NCBI RefSeq assembly: GCF_002234675.1
Contig: NC_019879.2
Location: 23,555,855 to 23,619,854 of the forward strand
Reading direction: 5' to 3'
Source: Oryzias latipes
Taxonomy: Eukaryota > Chordata > Actinopteri > Beloniformes > Adrianichthyidae
DNA: 64,000 bases
Part shown: piece after piece, positions 47,876 through 60,650 of the stretch
Layout of the letters: each line of letters begins with the position of its first letter
How positions within the stretch are numbered: the stretch's first letter is position 1
Translations under genes and position numbers: made by a program
The notes under the pieces: model-generated
What the model saw: only the letters and a program-made list of their open reading frames with translations
Database searches by the model: none
What the model was told of the DNA's origin: nothing

Positions 47876-50800
47876 AGTAAAAGAAGTTGCTCAGTTCTGT
47901 TTTTTCAGGTAATTTTAGCAGTGGGTGGAAAATGATGCTGAAACCGTTTCAGAGACAGGCTGCTGCTCAGCTGACCCTGAGAGATGCATCATTTCATGGA
48001 GGAATAGAGCTGATCTTCTCTCTCAGACCCTTTAAGCTGCAGAAAGATGGCTTTGATCTAGAGGGTTAGGAGGTGGCTCTACTGTAATCTGATTACAGGG
48101 ATGCTCACAGTCCCCTTTTGTCTTTATATCAACGTCTTTATTTCTTAGTAGGTAGAGGTGGAACATCTTTCCTGGGATTGCTCCTGTCATTTATATGAAA
48201 ATCCTTCACTGATTTTGTGGTGAAATTTTTGAGTCGTATTTTACTCTGCAAGAGCAGAAGCATCTGCATACAAAATCCCCTTTTCCTTCTCAGTAAGCCA
48301 AGGAAAAGCACCGGTAAAACCCTGGCTGGTTACAAGTGTGGGGTTTACCTCAAACGTCTACCTTTTCTTCCTTTCCGTTTTATCCTTCCTCTTCAAAATC
48401 AATTATGTGTTTACATTTTGAATTGATAATCCTGGTCGGAAACATTTAAAGATAGAAAAAGAGTCAATAATCATAATAGACACAACAAAACACTTTTTCA
48501 AAAAAAAAAAATAGAATCTTTAAAAAGATAATTCTTAGCCAAATGCAGGTTTTTACAAAAGTCTTATAATATGTAGAATAAGAAAACAAACTTGCAAAAA
48601 CTTTAATTTGCGATTTTCTTTCACATCATTTTAGTTTTGATTATCTGATTCAAATCACATCGTTCCGGCTTTACACTGTCGTGTGTATTTGTATAAGTGA
48701 AGAGCAGAGTACAGTTCTAGGAGGGAAAAAAAAAAAGAATTCAATCAATTCTGAAGGACTCCCCTCCTATGAGGAAGTCCTTCAGGGTTGATGAAGGTGT
48801 TCCCATGGAGGCGGCTCATCTCGCCTCCTTCATCTGGAAGAAATAGAAAAAATGAAAGCAGAAGGGCTTGTTATGCTCTTCTCATTATAATCCAGCAGGG
48901 GGCAACATTTACCCATTCAGTAACCAGATATGGATCATGAATCAATTTGGTCCCGAGATCCTTGATCTGAGGAGAAAACTGTTTTATCTTCTATAAAGAA
49001 CAACTGCAAGGTTAATATAACATCAATCATGTGTGGAGGTTCAATTTGAAGCCAAAAGAGACCATTAATATTTCATGTTTTTGTTAATCATAAGCTATTA
49101 TTTAATAACTGTATTCATTAAATATTCACAAAAACAAGTGAAAATGCTGCTTTGAGAGAAAGCAAACTCCTGCTAAGACTGAAAGAGCCCCACAAATACT
49201 TCTGGTGCTCACAGATCAGAAGAACTACAAAAGGGAATTTATATTTGGCTGCTTTCAAGTCAGTGTCATCCCTTGCAGCTACAGATTTCACACTTCTGGC
49301 TGTGCAAGAAGCTCGCTTTTGAAGTTGAGATCATTTAATTTCTCATTTAGCACCAATTTCTTTGGATTCCAATGCAGCTTGGTGAATAGTGTGATAAAAC
49401 TATTATATGTGTCAACACAAAGTAGACAATATGCTCTCAGGTTAATGCTAACAAAAGCCAGCGTGTTCAAAGGGACTTCCTTCAGATGACTTTTTTGAGA
49501 GTATGTAGAATACTAGAGGGAAAAAAAAAATCTACAATGAGACCATTAGGCATGTTGAATTACACAAGTGAGACCGGCACCACTGATAACAATTTTTTGC
49601 ATTATTAACCTCCCATAAACAAAACTGGGTGAAGACAGAACAATAATTAGGCTCAGACGATTTTGTTTTAAGTGTTACCAGTGTTTCAGCAGTTAATACA
49701 GGAGCCATTTGTCGAGTGAGCGCACACCCACTAATCCAGTCCCAATTTGCATATAAATTCTTTGCTTTTCCCAGGCTTATCCTGCACGTGTGGATGTCAC
49801 CTGCGATCCGGCATCAATATTTCACATCATATCAATGCAGCATTAATGTTTTAAAAGATAATTCCAGGAACATTTCGGTGTCAGAAGTGACAAGTTCCCA
49901 TAAAACGTGATGAGAAAATTCCACAGGGGTGAGTCAGATTTCATTTTTAAAAAACTTGAAACATCTCTTTAGTGTTCACAAGTGAGTTAAGTTGCGGAGT
50001 CATGAGATATTTAACATTTTGCGCATTTAACTGACCTATGCCTGATTCCTGAGTATTCTGCATCAATCTCTCTCAGGGTAACTTCCTTTTTGGCCTCCCC
50101 GACTGCATTCAATAGTGACTGTGGGTTCTGGCCTTTAAGATTCCAAACACACAGACGGCGCCTGAGCAACTGCTTCAGGGAGAAGACTGATAAGGAGTGT
50201 TTGCGCTCAGCACTTGTCTTAGCTGCTATTGACAGACATAAAGAGAACTTAACTTCAAGCCTAAGCGCTTGATTTCTTCATATATCATGGGAGGAACTTC
50301 TTCACCCGGAGAACACAGCAGATATCACTGCAGCTTTTGTTCTTATGGAAAATAAGGAGAACGTTTGTCACGGACCATTAACCGGCTTTGATTTCCCCCT
50401 GCAACCGAAAAATATGTGGCAGTTATTTTGCTTTTTTTTTCCTTAAAAAAAACAAGACGTAACTGTGGAACATTGCAAAAACTGGCGATCCGGTTCAAAA
50501 GTTGAACAGAATTGAGCAAACACAAACATGCTGTTTTATTTTAAATATTCACTTGATCATGCATCAGACACTGTTTTAAAAGGGCTGCAGAGAGCTTCCA
50601 GAGAAAAACAGCTTTGTGTTTTGATTCTAATTAACATGATGGGTATTTCTGCCTGTATGTGAGAAGTTCAAAATGACACTTGTGCAAACAGCAGTGTTGC
50701 ATAACAGAGTTACTCTCCCTGTACACTCATCATTTGGTCACACAGATCATTGCAACTCAAAGCCGGATGCATGTTCGCTGACAAATCACAATGCGACTGA

Positions 50801-50889
50801 ACAACACAATCTCTGTTGTGCAGCTTCGCCATGACCTTTGTTGCAGCCATTGTACAATAAAACTCCCCAATACTGCTAAATTTGTCTGA
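47876..50889. other. Intergenic DNA, no supported gene
   Basis: Mostly AT-rich. Short frames (60-94 codons) show no domain features or splice support. No recognised transposable element. Confidence 0.5.
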
Positions 50890-51154
50890 TTTCAATCAGA
50901 ATACTTTATTTATCCCAGGGGGAAATTGCATTTTTAGCAGAGTCCTGATCAAACAAAAACCCCAGACAAAAATTTTAACAAGCAACAAACACAGAAAATG
51001 TTACAAGTGCATCATCACAGTGCTAATTAGCAGTGTGCAAATTTAAACATAAAATGCTGTCAGGTGATTTTATGAAGTAAGCAGGTTTTCATAGAGGAGT
51101 TACACAATTTTATTGCAACAGGAAGTAAAGACGTTCCATGGCGCTTTGTCCTTG
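50890..51154. mobile_element. Dispersed repeat, left part, split by family Y
   Basis: Starts with aatactttatttatcccagg and gggaaattgca, a common teleost repeat opening, and runs to ggcgctttgtccttg, where copy 6 of family Y interrupts it. The continuation at 51730-51840 (agctggtggaggggattgg, gatgctttgcagtttttga) looks like the rest of the same repeat. Class uncertain (LINE-associated from memory). Confidence 0.5.
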
Positions 51155-51158
51155 TTAG

Positions 51159-51725
51159 AAGCCCAATCCAATGAAAATTGTGTTTTTAACATGTTCTTGT
51201 AACATTTTCTTCATGATGGAGGACATATAAGAAGAAAATTAGGATTAAAACTGCGATTTGGGGTATTTCTTTATTTTAAAGCAGATGAAAAAGCTGGGAC
51301 GTAGAATACACACTGGGCAGGCCACAAACTCCCTGCTCTCCTCCATTCTGATGCATCCTCTAGCTGACAACTAGATCCATGAACGTCTTTGTTTTCTTCG
51401 TCTGAGCTGACATCTCAAAACTCTATGACTGACGCTTTAATATCACTCGCCATTTTTGTTACACCGATAACGTTGGCTTGAGATTGTGAGGGACTGTAAG
51501 CTAGCAGAAGAAAGTTTAAACAAAGGGGTGATGGGAAATTAAGGGAGGCTTATTCCGTGCCACAACTCAGAGGCGAATATGTGATAAAACTCCTGCCGCT
51601 CTGCAGAAACATGTGTCCTAGAAAACAACACAGGTTTTTTGATTTGGCTAAAAACAGCAAAATCATAATTAAAAGACCACTGGGAACACTTTTGAAATAG
51701 ATTCAAAGATGACTGGAGTGGGACT
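51159..51725 (-). mobile_element. Family Y, copy 6 (complete, 567 bp)
   Basis: Both ends are present: aagcccaatccaatgaaaat at the left and gatgactggagtgggact at the right, imperfect inverted repeats. Flanks are ttag (51155-51158) and ttaa (51726-51729), consistent with a TTAA duplication. The interior on the minus strand includes aaaatggcgagtgatatta and gatgcatcagaatggagg. It is the most complete copy, and it sits inside another repeat. Confidence 0.85.
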
Positions 51726-51840
51726 TTAAGGAGAATCTTAGCCTTGCTGTCCGTGTGCTTTGGTCAAGTAGCTGGTGGAGGGGATTGGTGGAGTTGCCCA
51801 GGATGCTTTGCAGTTTTTGAACTATCCTTCTCTCAATTTA

Positions 51841-53171
51841 AAGGTCGTTTTTTTTGTTTAAACACAATGATTGACAGTGCAATCCTTTTTTTTTTACTAA
51901 ATTAAATCAGAAAGATATTTTTGTGTTCATCTTGTGCTACTGACCATTAAAGTTGGATGATATTAGCCACATTACACTCTTCAAATTGATCATACCCATT
52001 GCTGTTTAAATAAATAATTAAAAAAAAACTTACAAGTCAAAAATCCATTAGTAGATTTGTTTTCCGTCTGTGTGAGCTGAGAGTTAGGGGTGTCATATCC
52101 CTCTGAGCCCCTAAAATGCTTTGAACACTGGACTGTCATCATGTCATATAATATCATCATCACATCTGTCCTCTCCTTTGATCTTTTTGATATGTATTTT
52201 GAATTTTCTGTTCAGTGCTCTTCCTGACACTGCCCCCTGCAATTACCAGACTTGGGACAGGCACAAGCATTAGTTGTGCCCTGTTGAGGCTGAATTTATC
52301 TTTTCTTATGTCTTTATATCCGTCTGTTCATCCTTTACAGTTTTTTCTGTCTTTTATTTTTATTTTTATTTTAATTTATTATGTTTTTTACTTGATTATT
52401 TATTCATTTATTTTCTGTGGCATTCTTGTCCTTTTTATTTATTTTGTTAAGTTTGGGATTTATTTGGGGGTGGGGCAGTTTCCGCCTCTGGAGGGGGGCA
52501 TTGCCCTCCTTGCCCATGCCTATTGATGGCCTTGCACTCTAATTATGCTTATTTATAGAAAATAAAAGACACATCTGTTAGATAATATTTGTATTCATCT
52601 CTATCTATAGCGAGCAAATAGTGGGTAGATGCTAAAACAAAAAATAGAGGAGAGATTTTTCGTGATGGACTAAATCTTTTCCAGCTACGTCTTAATGTCT
52701 GCCTAAATGTCATCCTGCACTCGAAGAGCAGGTATTCCTGGGGCTGCAAACAAGAGGGGGCAGGCAAGCAAGCATATTGCACAGAAAATTGTCACTTCCA
52801 GGAGACCTCCTACAGCTTCCACATCCACTCACCTACTTATATGTTTGCAATTTCTTTGTCAAACTAAAAAAAAAAAGCGTGATTAAAAACTGATGCACGC
52901 ACGTACACTTGCAACCCTAATCACAGAAAAGTTCCCCTATAACACATGGAAATGAAAACACATTTGTTTAGAATATCCTGCAAGTGTTTATTTTCAGTTG
53001 GAGACATTGATGGATTTATTCATGTTAGGATATTAAAGTTTCATACGGCTGAGTCATTGGAGAAAATATTAAACATAACACACGTCAAGATGCTCATTCT
53101 ACTGGACAGATGCGACCTGAGCTGAGAAATTCATTTTTAACAATCACAGCACAGAGTTAAAAGGTAAGATG
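51841..53171. other. Intergenic DNA with a possible LINE/SINE remnant
   Basis: At about 52215-52270 the strings cttcctgacactgccccctg and gacttgggacaggcac resemble part of the SINE seen at 53184 and 59822, without its ends. The following 250 bp are T-rich. Nothing else was recognised. Confidence 0.35.
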
Positions 53172-53183
53172 AAATAAAGCTAT
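53172..53183. repeat. SINE target duplication, left copy
   Basis: aaataaagctat, repeated exactly at 53411-53422. Confidence 0.93.
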
Positions 53184-53410
53184 GTTGTTTCTCTTTCAGC
53201 TTTTCCCATCAGGGGTCGCCACAGCAAACAAGTCACATGGTAAACATGGCAATGTTTTATGCCGGATGCCCTTCCTGACGCAACTCTCTCAAAGCAACCG
53301 GGCTTGGGACTGGCACAGAAGCAGAGAAGGGAACAAGGAGCAGCCTGGAATCGAACCCAGGTTTCACAGACGGAAGGCGCCGCAAACCAGCACGAGCTAA
53401 ACCGGCTCCT
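53184..53410 (-). mobile_element. tRNA-derived SINE with RTE tail, copy 1 (227 bp)
   Basis: On the minus strand it begins aggagccggtttagctcgtg (A-box-like region), then has the B box gggttcgattccaggc about 45 bp on, a body with cttgggactggc-type strings in inverse, and the 3' tail gctgtggcgacccctgatgg followed by gaaaagctgaaagag. The tail matches the last bases of the RTE LINE at 20120-21169. Flanked by a perfect 12-bp duplication. Full length and transcribable by pol III in principle. Confidence 0.93.
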
Positions 53411-53422
53411 AAATAAAGCTAT
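53411..53422. repeat. SINE target duplication, right copy
   Basis: Exact repeat of 53172-53183. Confidence 0.93.
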
Positions 53423-56400
53423 AGTTGACTATATTAAGCAGAATTTTCGGAAGTTCCTAATAACTAATTTTCCTGTTAATTATTCATACTTGCCCGTAAT
53501 TATGTAAAAAATGTAAAAGTTTTGCTGCCAAGAAGTTATTAATACAAGTTTTCTCTCAGCCCAACCTAACAAAATCCCAAGTGTCCCAATTTCTCATGAA
53601 GCAAAGAAGCACTAGTTAAAAGGGGAAAAAAAATCAATTTAATCTTCACTGATAGCTTTAATCTTTTCACATATTTTAGGACTACAGGCAATTCCTCTCA
53701 AGTACCTGTATGCAAACGGCACTGCGGAAAATGGGAAAACTAAATTTAAGTGTAGGTCACGGGAATATTTCAAAGATCAGCTGCAGATTTCCAGGTGTGC
53801 ACTTCTTTCCTTCTTTTTTTTCAAAAACCAATGCATATTCTACCTAAGAATTGTAGTTTTACAAGAAAAAAATGGAACATATGACTAAATAATACGATCT
53901 TATCTAAGGTTTCAAGAAGCCTAATGCTGCTGATCCCAAACACATTCATTTGCATTATGCAATTAGTTATGCAATTACTTATTAAATGAAGACGCATATT
54001 ATCTCTCAGTGGTGTTCAACCAATTAAGACACAGAGCACTAATTGAACCTGTCCTCATGCTGGTAACGCACTCAGAAACCTCCTCTCTATTGATCCTAAC
54101 TGACAGATTTAGGGAGATGTGTTAACAAGTGCGTGAAAATATCACATAGAACAATAAAAGGATCAGGTACAAGAGTGGCAAGACGTATTTATAGAGGCAG
54201 CGACACACATTTATCTGGAAACGCTGCAGCGAGTGCAGCTGGTGAAGGAGTTCTGTCCCTATGCTCGCTATCATCAAAAAGCATGCCTGGTGAGACGGAT
54301 GATGAGATATCTGCAGAATCTAAAATCTTTCCAATGTTCCAACCTCTGTTTATGAATAAGTAATAAGTTTTACAGTGCTTTCACATTGTCTTGACATTTC
54401 AAAAACATTGTGCACTGCTGCACAGAATTTCATTTTCATGATCTTGCCAATGAGCGGGGATGAAAAGAGGAAGATGTAAATGATGTCAACATTTTATTTT
54501 TGGCTCTCCTTTTCTGCAGTTCTTCTTTTCTGATTCAAACCTACCTTGTGGCAATATTTGTAACCCACTTTTATTCACATGTAAAGGCATTTTTTCCTTC
54601 AGCCCAGGCTGGTTCCACAGTGCTGCAATCACACTAAAAAGAGCATTTAAAATATGTGCACACATATCAAAAGCCCAAACTGAGCAACAAAGAAAGATGA
54701 TCGGTAAAAAAAAGAAAAGGGGCCAAACGTCAGGGCAGGAACAAACTCAGACTGCACATTCAAAAATGGGAGCTATTTCAAGTTGCCAAGAAATGTCAGA
54801 TTTTAAAGAAACTGCTGTCTTGTTTTGCACATGACACTTTTTCTTCAAGATAGAAGGCCATCTTTTTGTTGTTTTGATCTCTCCCTGTGTTTTTTTTGTG
54901 CATGCTCCAAGGAAAAGAAGGTCGCTCTTCAAACCACATATTTAATGGATCTGACTGCAGGAAAATCCAAAGTCGTTGACCTCATTCTCGAGGATTGATG
55001 CATTTTGGGACCTTCTGATCAGAAGAGCCTGTGAATAATTTCTGTCTTTGTGGTTTAATGCTTATCAACACATCCTGCTGCTGATTAGGCGCCCGTCCTG
55101 CTTTAATCCGGACAACTTAATTATACGCAAGATCTCAGACTTCCAAGGACACTCTTCCTCTGAGTGTGGTAAATCCATACCAGGGAATGAAATGTCATTT
55201 TCTGTCAGTCTGCTGAAGGGGTTAGAACAACTGAGAGAAAAGCAATTTAACATTTTAACACGTGAAATGACCACCTTTTGTCTTTATCATTTTTCTTTTG
55301 AAATTGTAAACATGTTCTAACTTTTAAAAAGTCAAACAGTGATATTTTTTTTAGCCATTTCTGACCTCCTAGGTCATCTGCGTTTGCATTACAGATATCT
55401 AACTCTAATAAAACATGAAGTAATTTCGTATCATTTCAAAATATATTGGATAATAAGTGACATTTTCAAGACTCATAATTGACATTAATTCATGTTTCAC
55501 CTCATGTCAGAAATGCACAACAGCAGGGAATGAGCATGAGTTTCCTTCGCCCTATCCTATCACTCATCACCCTGACTCAAAATGAGTTGTGAGGTGTCTG
55601 CTGTAACAATTTTACGCTGGCAGATTCCCCCATTACCAGGCTAGTCGATCATTTATGAAAGTGGGAAGCAGTTTGGCAGTCATTCAGTCCGAGATGCGTT
55701 TGTATTTACACATACATGTTCACATTATTGGGTCATTAAAATGACAAATTAGTTCTGCTTACCATAAAATCTTTATGCAGACCCCATATGGCATGGCTGC
55801 CGTATCAATGACAATTTTAAAGAGGATCTGCTTCTCTCTTTTTGCTTTTCTGGCTTGTAAATAATGTCAAAAAATCTGGTATTTATGTTCAGGAATGCAA
55901 AATAATAAGATTGATGCATCATTTTGCTTCTCCAAGATGACATATCATTAAATTCTTGCATTATAGGCATAACATAACTGCAAATATTCCAGCGCCAAGA
56001 AACTACCTTTAACTGCTCTGCTGTTTAAGGTACAATAAATAGTAGTTTCATGAGCTTCCACTTCCACTTGGGCCCAGGTTTTTACAACCATAAAAAAATG
56101 AAACGAGATTTTGTCCCTGTAATTTATTCCTATTTCCCAGGTAAATTGCCACTTGCCTGCTTTGCTCACTCTTATGAATACGATCCTTGTTAAAAAAAAA
56201 GAAAAAAAAATGCTGCTGCCATCTGTAACTGTCACAGATGGTTCTGTGAGTAAGAGATCACTTTGATTAATGTGGTTAATTTACTTTTTGTAATAAAATT
56301 ATAGAACCATGCGTTGTCCAAAGTAGTATAGCAGCCAACAATATATATTTATTTCCAGTTTGTTTTCCTGAATATGTAGTGTTTTGATTGAGCATTGTGT

Positions 56401-56689
56401 TGAGATCTCAGAGGAAAAAAGGGAATCCTTTGCTATAATCACAATTTTTGTGATTTATCTGATTAACCTTTTGTAAATCATAGTAGAACCAAAAAGCTCT
56501 CAATACTTTTTTGACTCTTTTCTGAATAAAAGATAATATATACGTGTTTGTACACTATAAAAACATAGATGTTTTAAACTAACACCTTTTTGAATGTCAC
56601 AGGTGAATTTTTAAATTTTAAAACTAATTTATTTTACCTTTAAATATTGTAGACAATGGTAAGATTCAAAAAATGAATGGGTTACGCTT
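53423..56689. other. Intergenic DNA, no supported gene
   Basis: AT-rich, apparently largely single copy. Short open frames up to 95 codons, none domain-like. No RNA gene recognised. Confidence 0.5.
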
Positions 56690-57836
56690 TACATTAAGGG
56701 TTCATTTACTAGCAATAATTAATGCACAATTATGCATTAACTAACAATTAAATAAGGTGTTAGTAGCCACTTTTATGCATTACTTTGCATTTCTCAATTC
56801 ACAATTTTTGGTCGGTTAAGAATTGTGCAGTTTATGCCTATTGAACGTAGTTTGTATGCAATTATTTTGTAAATGTCATGCAATTGTGCGTTTTTTTGTG
56901 AGATGCACACGCAAATTTGTGATTTTCCACAACCATTCTCCGTATGTCTGAAGGACTTTTCACACATGTACCAGCGATGTATAACTTATATCGCGTACAC
57001 GCTCCACATATTACGTAAAATTACGCAATTGACCCACAAATCACTAAGGAATTGCATATAAACAGCCCAATAATCACGCATGGTTCATGCGTGATTATTC
57101 ATGCATGGTTCTACGTTGATTTACATGGTCTCTGTGTGGTTTTAACGGGACTCTGTGAAAATTTCATGTAAAGACCACAACTTTTCTCACTTTTTCCATG
57201 TATGACCAGTTACCTTCCATGCAATATGCGCAAAATGTACATAGTGGCTGTGTGTAATGATCTAAAATAAATAAAGAAAGCATGACTTAAGAATTACCTA
57301 TTTGTTGTGGATTGTGAATTGGAACCTTACTGTGAAGTGTGAAAAAAAATCACTTTAGAAACACAACAAATGTCCAACAACTTCTATAAATAATTATGTA
57401 TTTTCTTTTTTTTTGCAAACATTTCTTCCTTCAATAATGCATAACCCGAGCAGACAAAACATTTTTTAAATTATCATTATTAACTAAGGTTAAGTAATAG
57501 TTCAATAATGCTTGTAAGGCTTTTCAGCATTTGCTAAGGGTTAGGTCAGGCTTAAAACGTAATGCAAACCACAGTTACTTATTGCATCCAAATCCTGAAC
57601 AAAAAACAAAAAACTATAGTAAATAATTACTTAGGACATTTTTTACACTTGGCAAACATATTAATATGTAATTATTGCATAAACAATTGCATAAGACAGC
57701 TTTTAAATTATGCTTTGTAGTGCATTAAGCAAGGTTGAATAACGAGTTAACTGTTAAGTAATGCACTGAATAATGCAAAGTAATCTATGTGGCTCACACT
57801 TTAGCCGTTGATTATGCATTAACTAACATTTGTAAC
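56690..57836. mobile_element. AT-rich fold-back element, MITE-like
   Basis: The left side, gggttacgctttacattaag then tatgcattaactaac and cattactttgcattt, is mirrored at the right side by aatgcaaagtaatctatgtg, tatgcattaactaac and cacactttagcc. This resembles a common teleost MITE. Boundaries are approximate. The central part (56880-57230) is different in composition and carries a short perfect hairpin. Confidence 0.45.
57069..57099. repeat. Short perfect hairpin (14-bp arms, 3-nt loop)
   Basis: aataatcacgcatg, gtt, catgcgtgattatt. It lies within the MITE-like element; a partial catgcatgg repeat follows. Confidence 0.9.
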
Positions 57837-59699
57837 GGGGGATTTTTTGTGAAAACTAAAGCAAAAAAATGTATATTTTATCAGGTATTTTGAGCTGTAT
57901 TTAGCATCCAGATGAGACAGCCCTGAAGATGTTTTCCACACAGAATGGGAGTTCACCAGCAGCAGGTGAAAGTCTTCCTTAATACATGCAGCTCTTTTTC
58001 TTTCCCTGATTCTTTCCGTACAGGCGATAACATACTTCACACCCGAGTGTGTTTCCACAGGGATGCACTCTATTTTCTCCTCCAGACAGCTGTGTCTGTG
58101 CTTGTGGTGGCAAGATAACAGTCATTTCTACTTGTGAACATAATACTGCATCTAAAAGCAGTAAAAAAATAAGCTCTTTTTTTTCCAGTTGTTGCAAATG
58201 TGTCCTAAACATGCACTCACTGCCGCATATTCTTTGTTGCACGTTCCAAAAGTAAAGTTATTTTACTCTATTTTGGGGATACCACAATATTTCAAAGCGT
58301 GAATGTTTTATTCATGTGAAAACAGCTTTTTGTGTGATAGTGCCAGGTCTGTAGTCACCTGTGCTGCTGGATCTGACGCTGGATGACCCAAATTCATTGC
58401 TAAGAGACAGGAGGCAAGCAGGAGGAGGGAAAGAACATAGTCTGATCTCTCCTGGACAACAACTAAACCTGCGGAACCAGACAGGGAGATAAAAAAAAAA
58501 AGCAAAACTTGGACATTTTCAAGAAAAAGACATGAAATTAACACATGAAAATGTTAGTGATGTCCTTCTGTTCTCTGACCTCTGAAAAATAGCAGCTCAT
58601 ACTGTAATGAGGACAAGCTTTAATAAATGAGCTCAATTCCTTATTATTCAGAGTCCATGTTTCTTGCAAAGGAGTGAATTTTTTTTAATGCGTTTGATTA
58701 AAAAGGAAATTCATTTATTGTATCGTTTCATTCCATCATTCCCCCTCAATAATTGCTTTTCCTTGGCTTGGACTGTAATTTCTCATGACTTCTTACAGTT
58801 TGGACACAGAAGTTTCTTTAGGTAATAAAAACCTCTAGGTGTTTATTTTCATTTGCTCATATCTAAATGCTTATGTTTTCTACCTTCACTTAAGACAACA
58901 AAATTCATTTAGTTTCAATTTAAAAATCTTGTCAGCTATGAAATTGCTTTGTTTGTTTATTTTAACTAAATGAATCTGCTCATTCAGGAGAGATGGAAAC
59001 CCTTCCAGTGTTTTCTTGTCCAAAATAAGTGCAACTTTTGTAGCAATAATGCAAACAAAAACAATCATAAAATTGTAAAACAAGTGTGAGTTAAATAAAA
59101 TAATAATAAATCATAAGAAATGTAATAATACATTTTATAATAATAATAAAAATAAAATAATACTAAAATAAAAATTGTTTCTTTGGAAGAAGTCCTCCAT
59201 GTATAAAACCGAGACATGAAGCAGAAAAAGATGCTAAGAATCGGAATAGCGTCATAAAACTAAATTAAAACTTCAGTTTTAGGCTGATAAATGTGATGTT
59301 TAGTTTTAGTGGAGATCACATATATCAGGCACATAATGGACGGCGTGTGTTTAACCCCTAGATAGTTTTTCTCAACAGTTTGTTGCAGCCGATTGAGTTT
59401 GATTTGACTGGGAATCCAATTATACTCTTTGGGAACAGACCAAAGTTTTGAACACTGTTGTGCTGTTTCAACAGATGCTTCTATGGGATCAGAATTTCCC
59501 AAATGGAGCATTCCCTGAGGAAAAGAACAATAAGAAGTCATCCTTTGAGCCAGAAGAGTGAAATATTTGGGAGCACTTTCTTAGATTAGCAGTATCTTTT
59601 ATCCTTGTTTGTGTTGTCACTGTCTCAGGAATCACTTGCAAGCAAATCAAAGCAAATACTGTCTAGTTTAAAGCAGATAGCCATTCTGCAAAAATGGTT
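57837..59699. other. Intergenic DNA, no supported gene
   Basis: AT-rich, including an (aataa)-rich stretch at 59095-59165. No supported gene or repeat family. Confidence 0.5.
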
Positions 59700-59803
59700 G
59701 CAACCCTTTAAAGGGTCCATGCAAAATCTCAATTTTTTTAACTTTTGAGTGTATTATAACGTTCATTCCTCATGAAAGAATCCCCAAAGTGGTATTTTGA
59801 TCC

Positions 59804-59821
59804 ATTTATGCATTTCTGAGT
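59804..59821. repeat. SINE target duplication, left copy (18 bp)
   Basis: atttatgcatttctgagt, repeated exactly at 60049-60066. Confidence 0.97.
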
Positions 59822-60048
59822 TGTTCCTCTTTCGGCTTCTCCCATCAGGGGTCGCCACAGCGAACTAGTCGCACGGTAAACTTGGCAATGTTTTACGCCG
59901 GATGCCCTTCCTGACGCAACCCTCTCAAAGCAACCGGGCTTGGGACCGGCACAGAGGTAGAGAAGGGAACAGGGAGCAGCCCGGATTTGAACCCTGGTTT
60001 CACGGACGGAAGGCGCCGCAAACCAGCACGACCTAAACTGGCTCCCTG
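59822..60048 (-). mobile_element. tRNA-derived SINE with RTE tail, copy 2 (227 bp)
   Basis: Same length and organisation as copy 1. On the minus strand the head is gggagccagtttaggtcgtg, the B-box region is gggttcaaatccgggc, and the tail ttcgctgtggcgacccctga continues to ggagaagccgaaagag. Copies 1 and 2 are clearly alike along the whole length. A perfect 18-bp duplication shows a recent insertion, here into family X. Confidence 0.95.
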
Positions 60049-60066
60049 ATTTATGCATTTCTGAGT
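60049..60066. repeat. SINE target duplication, right copy (18 bp)
   Basis: Exact repeat of 59804-59821. Confidence 0.97.
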
Positions 60067-60097
60067 ATTCCTCTAAAAATCTGTGTTCTGAGCATCA

Positions 60098-60650
60098 TGT
60101 CATGGCTACAGAACAATAAAGACCCAGATGCTGAAACCCGGAAGAAAACACAGGTGAGAACGGGCGTAAATAGAAAATGGATTTAATGATCAGGTAAGTA
60201 GGAAGGGCAGCAGGCTCTGAGGTGTCCACAGCGAGGTATAATGATTCCTGTGGCGTCACTGGTGGATTCGTCCGCAGGACCCAGGGAGCGGCGGAGTTAG
60301 TGGAGGCTCGTGAAGGGAGGAGTATCGGCAGAAGCTCGCGGTGTGACCGGATGGAGCAGACAGTGAAGCCTCCAGGTTTATGCATGCTCAGATGACCACT
60401 CATGGCTAAGAATTTCTGGAGACAGGTAAGAACAAGTTTAGGTTCAGGCTTGAGGATACAGAGCAAAACGTGAGCAAAACGTGACGACCAAAATATGCAC
60501 CATCAGTGGCAACGAACTGGCGTTGAATACTGGTCCTGGAGCTCCTTATAAAGGCAGGCGGTGAGATGAGGTAAGTGGTCGCAGCTGAGTAGAATTAGGA
60601 GCCAAGCAGAGAGAGGAGGGGGAGGAGTCTGCCAGAAGCACCATATCACA
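60098..60650 (-). mobile_element. Solo-LTR-like unit, copy 2
   Basis: About 550 bp, starting tgtcatggctacagaac and ending accatatcaca, alignable at both ends with 10101-10637. On the minus strand it has a TATA-like ttataaggagctcc about 100 bp in and an attaaatcc polyadenylation-like signal late, in U3-R-U5 order. The short repeat atca/tca flanks it. Inserted inside family X. Old LTR fossil with no internal region. Confidence 0.62.

Noticed and set aside
53184-53410. Functional tRNA gene on the minus strand
   Set aside because: The A- and B-box regions are present but the unit continues into a SINE body with an RTE tail and is bracketed by an insertion duplication.
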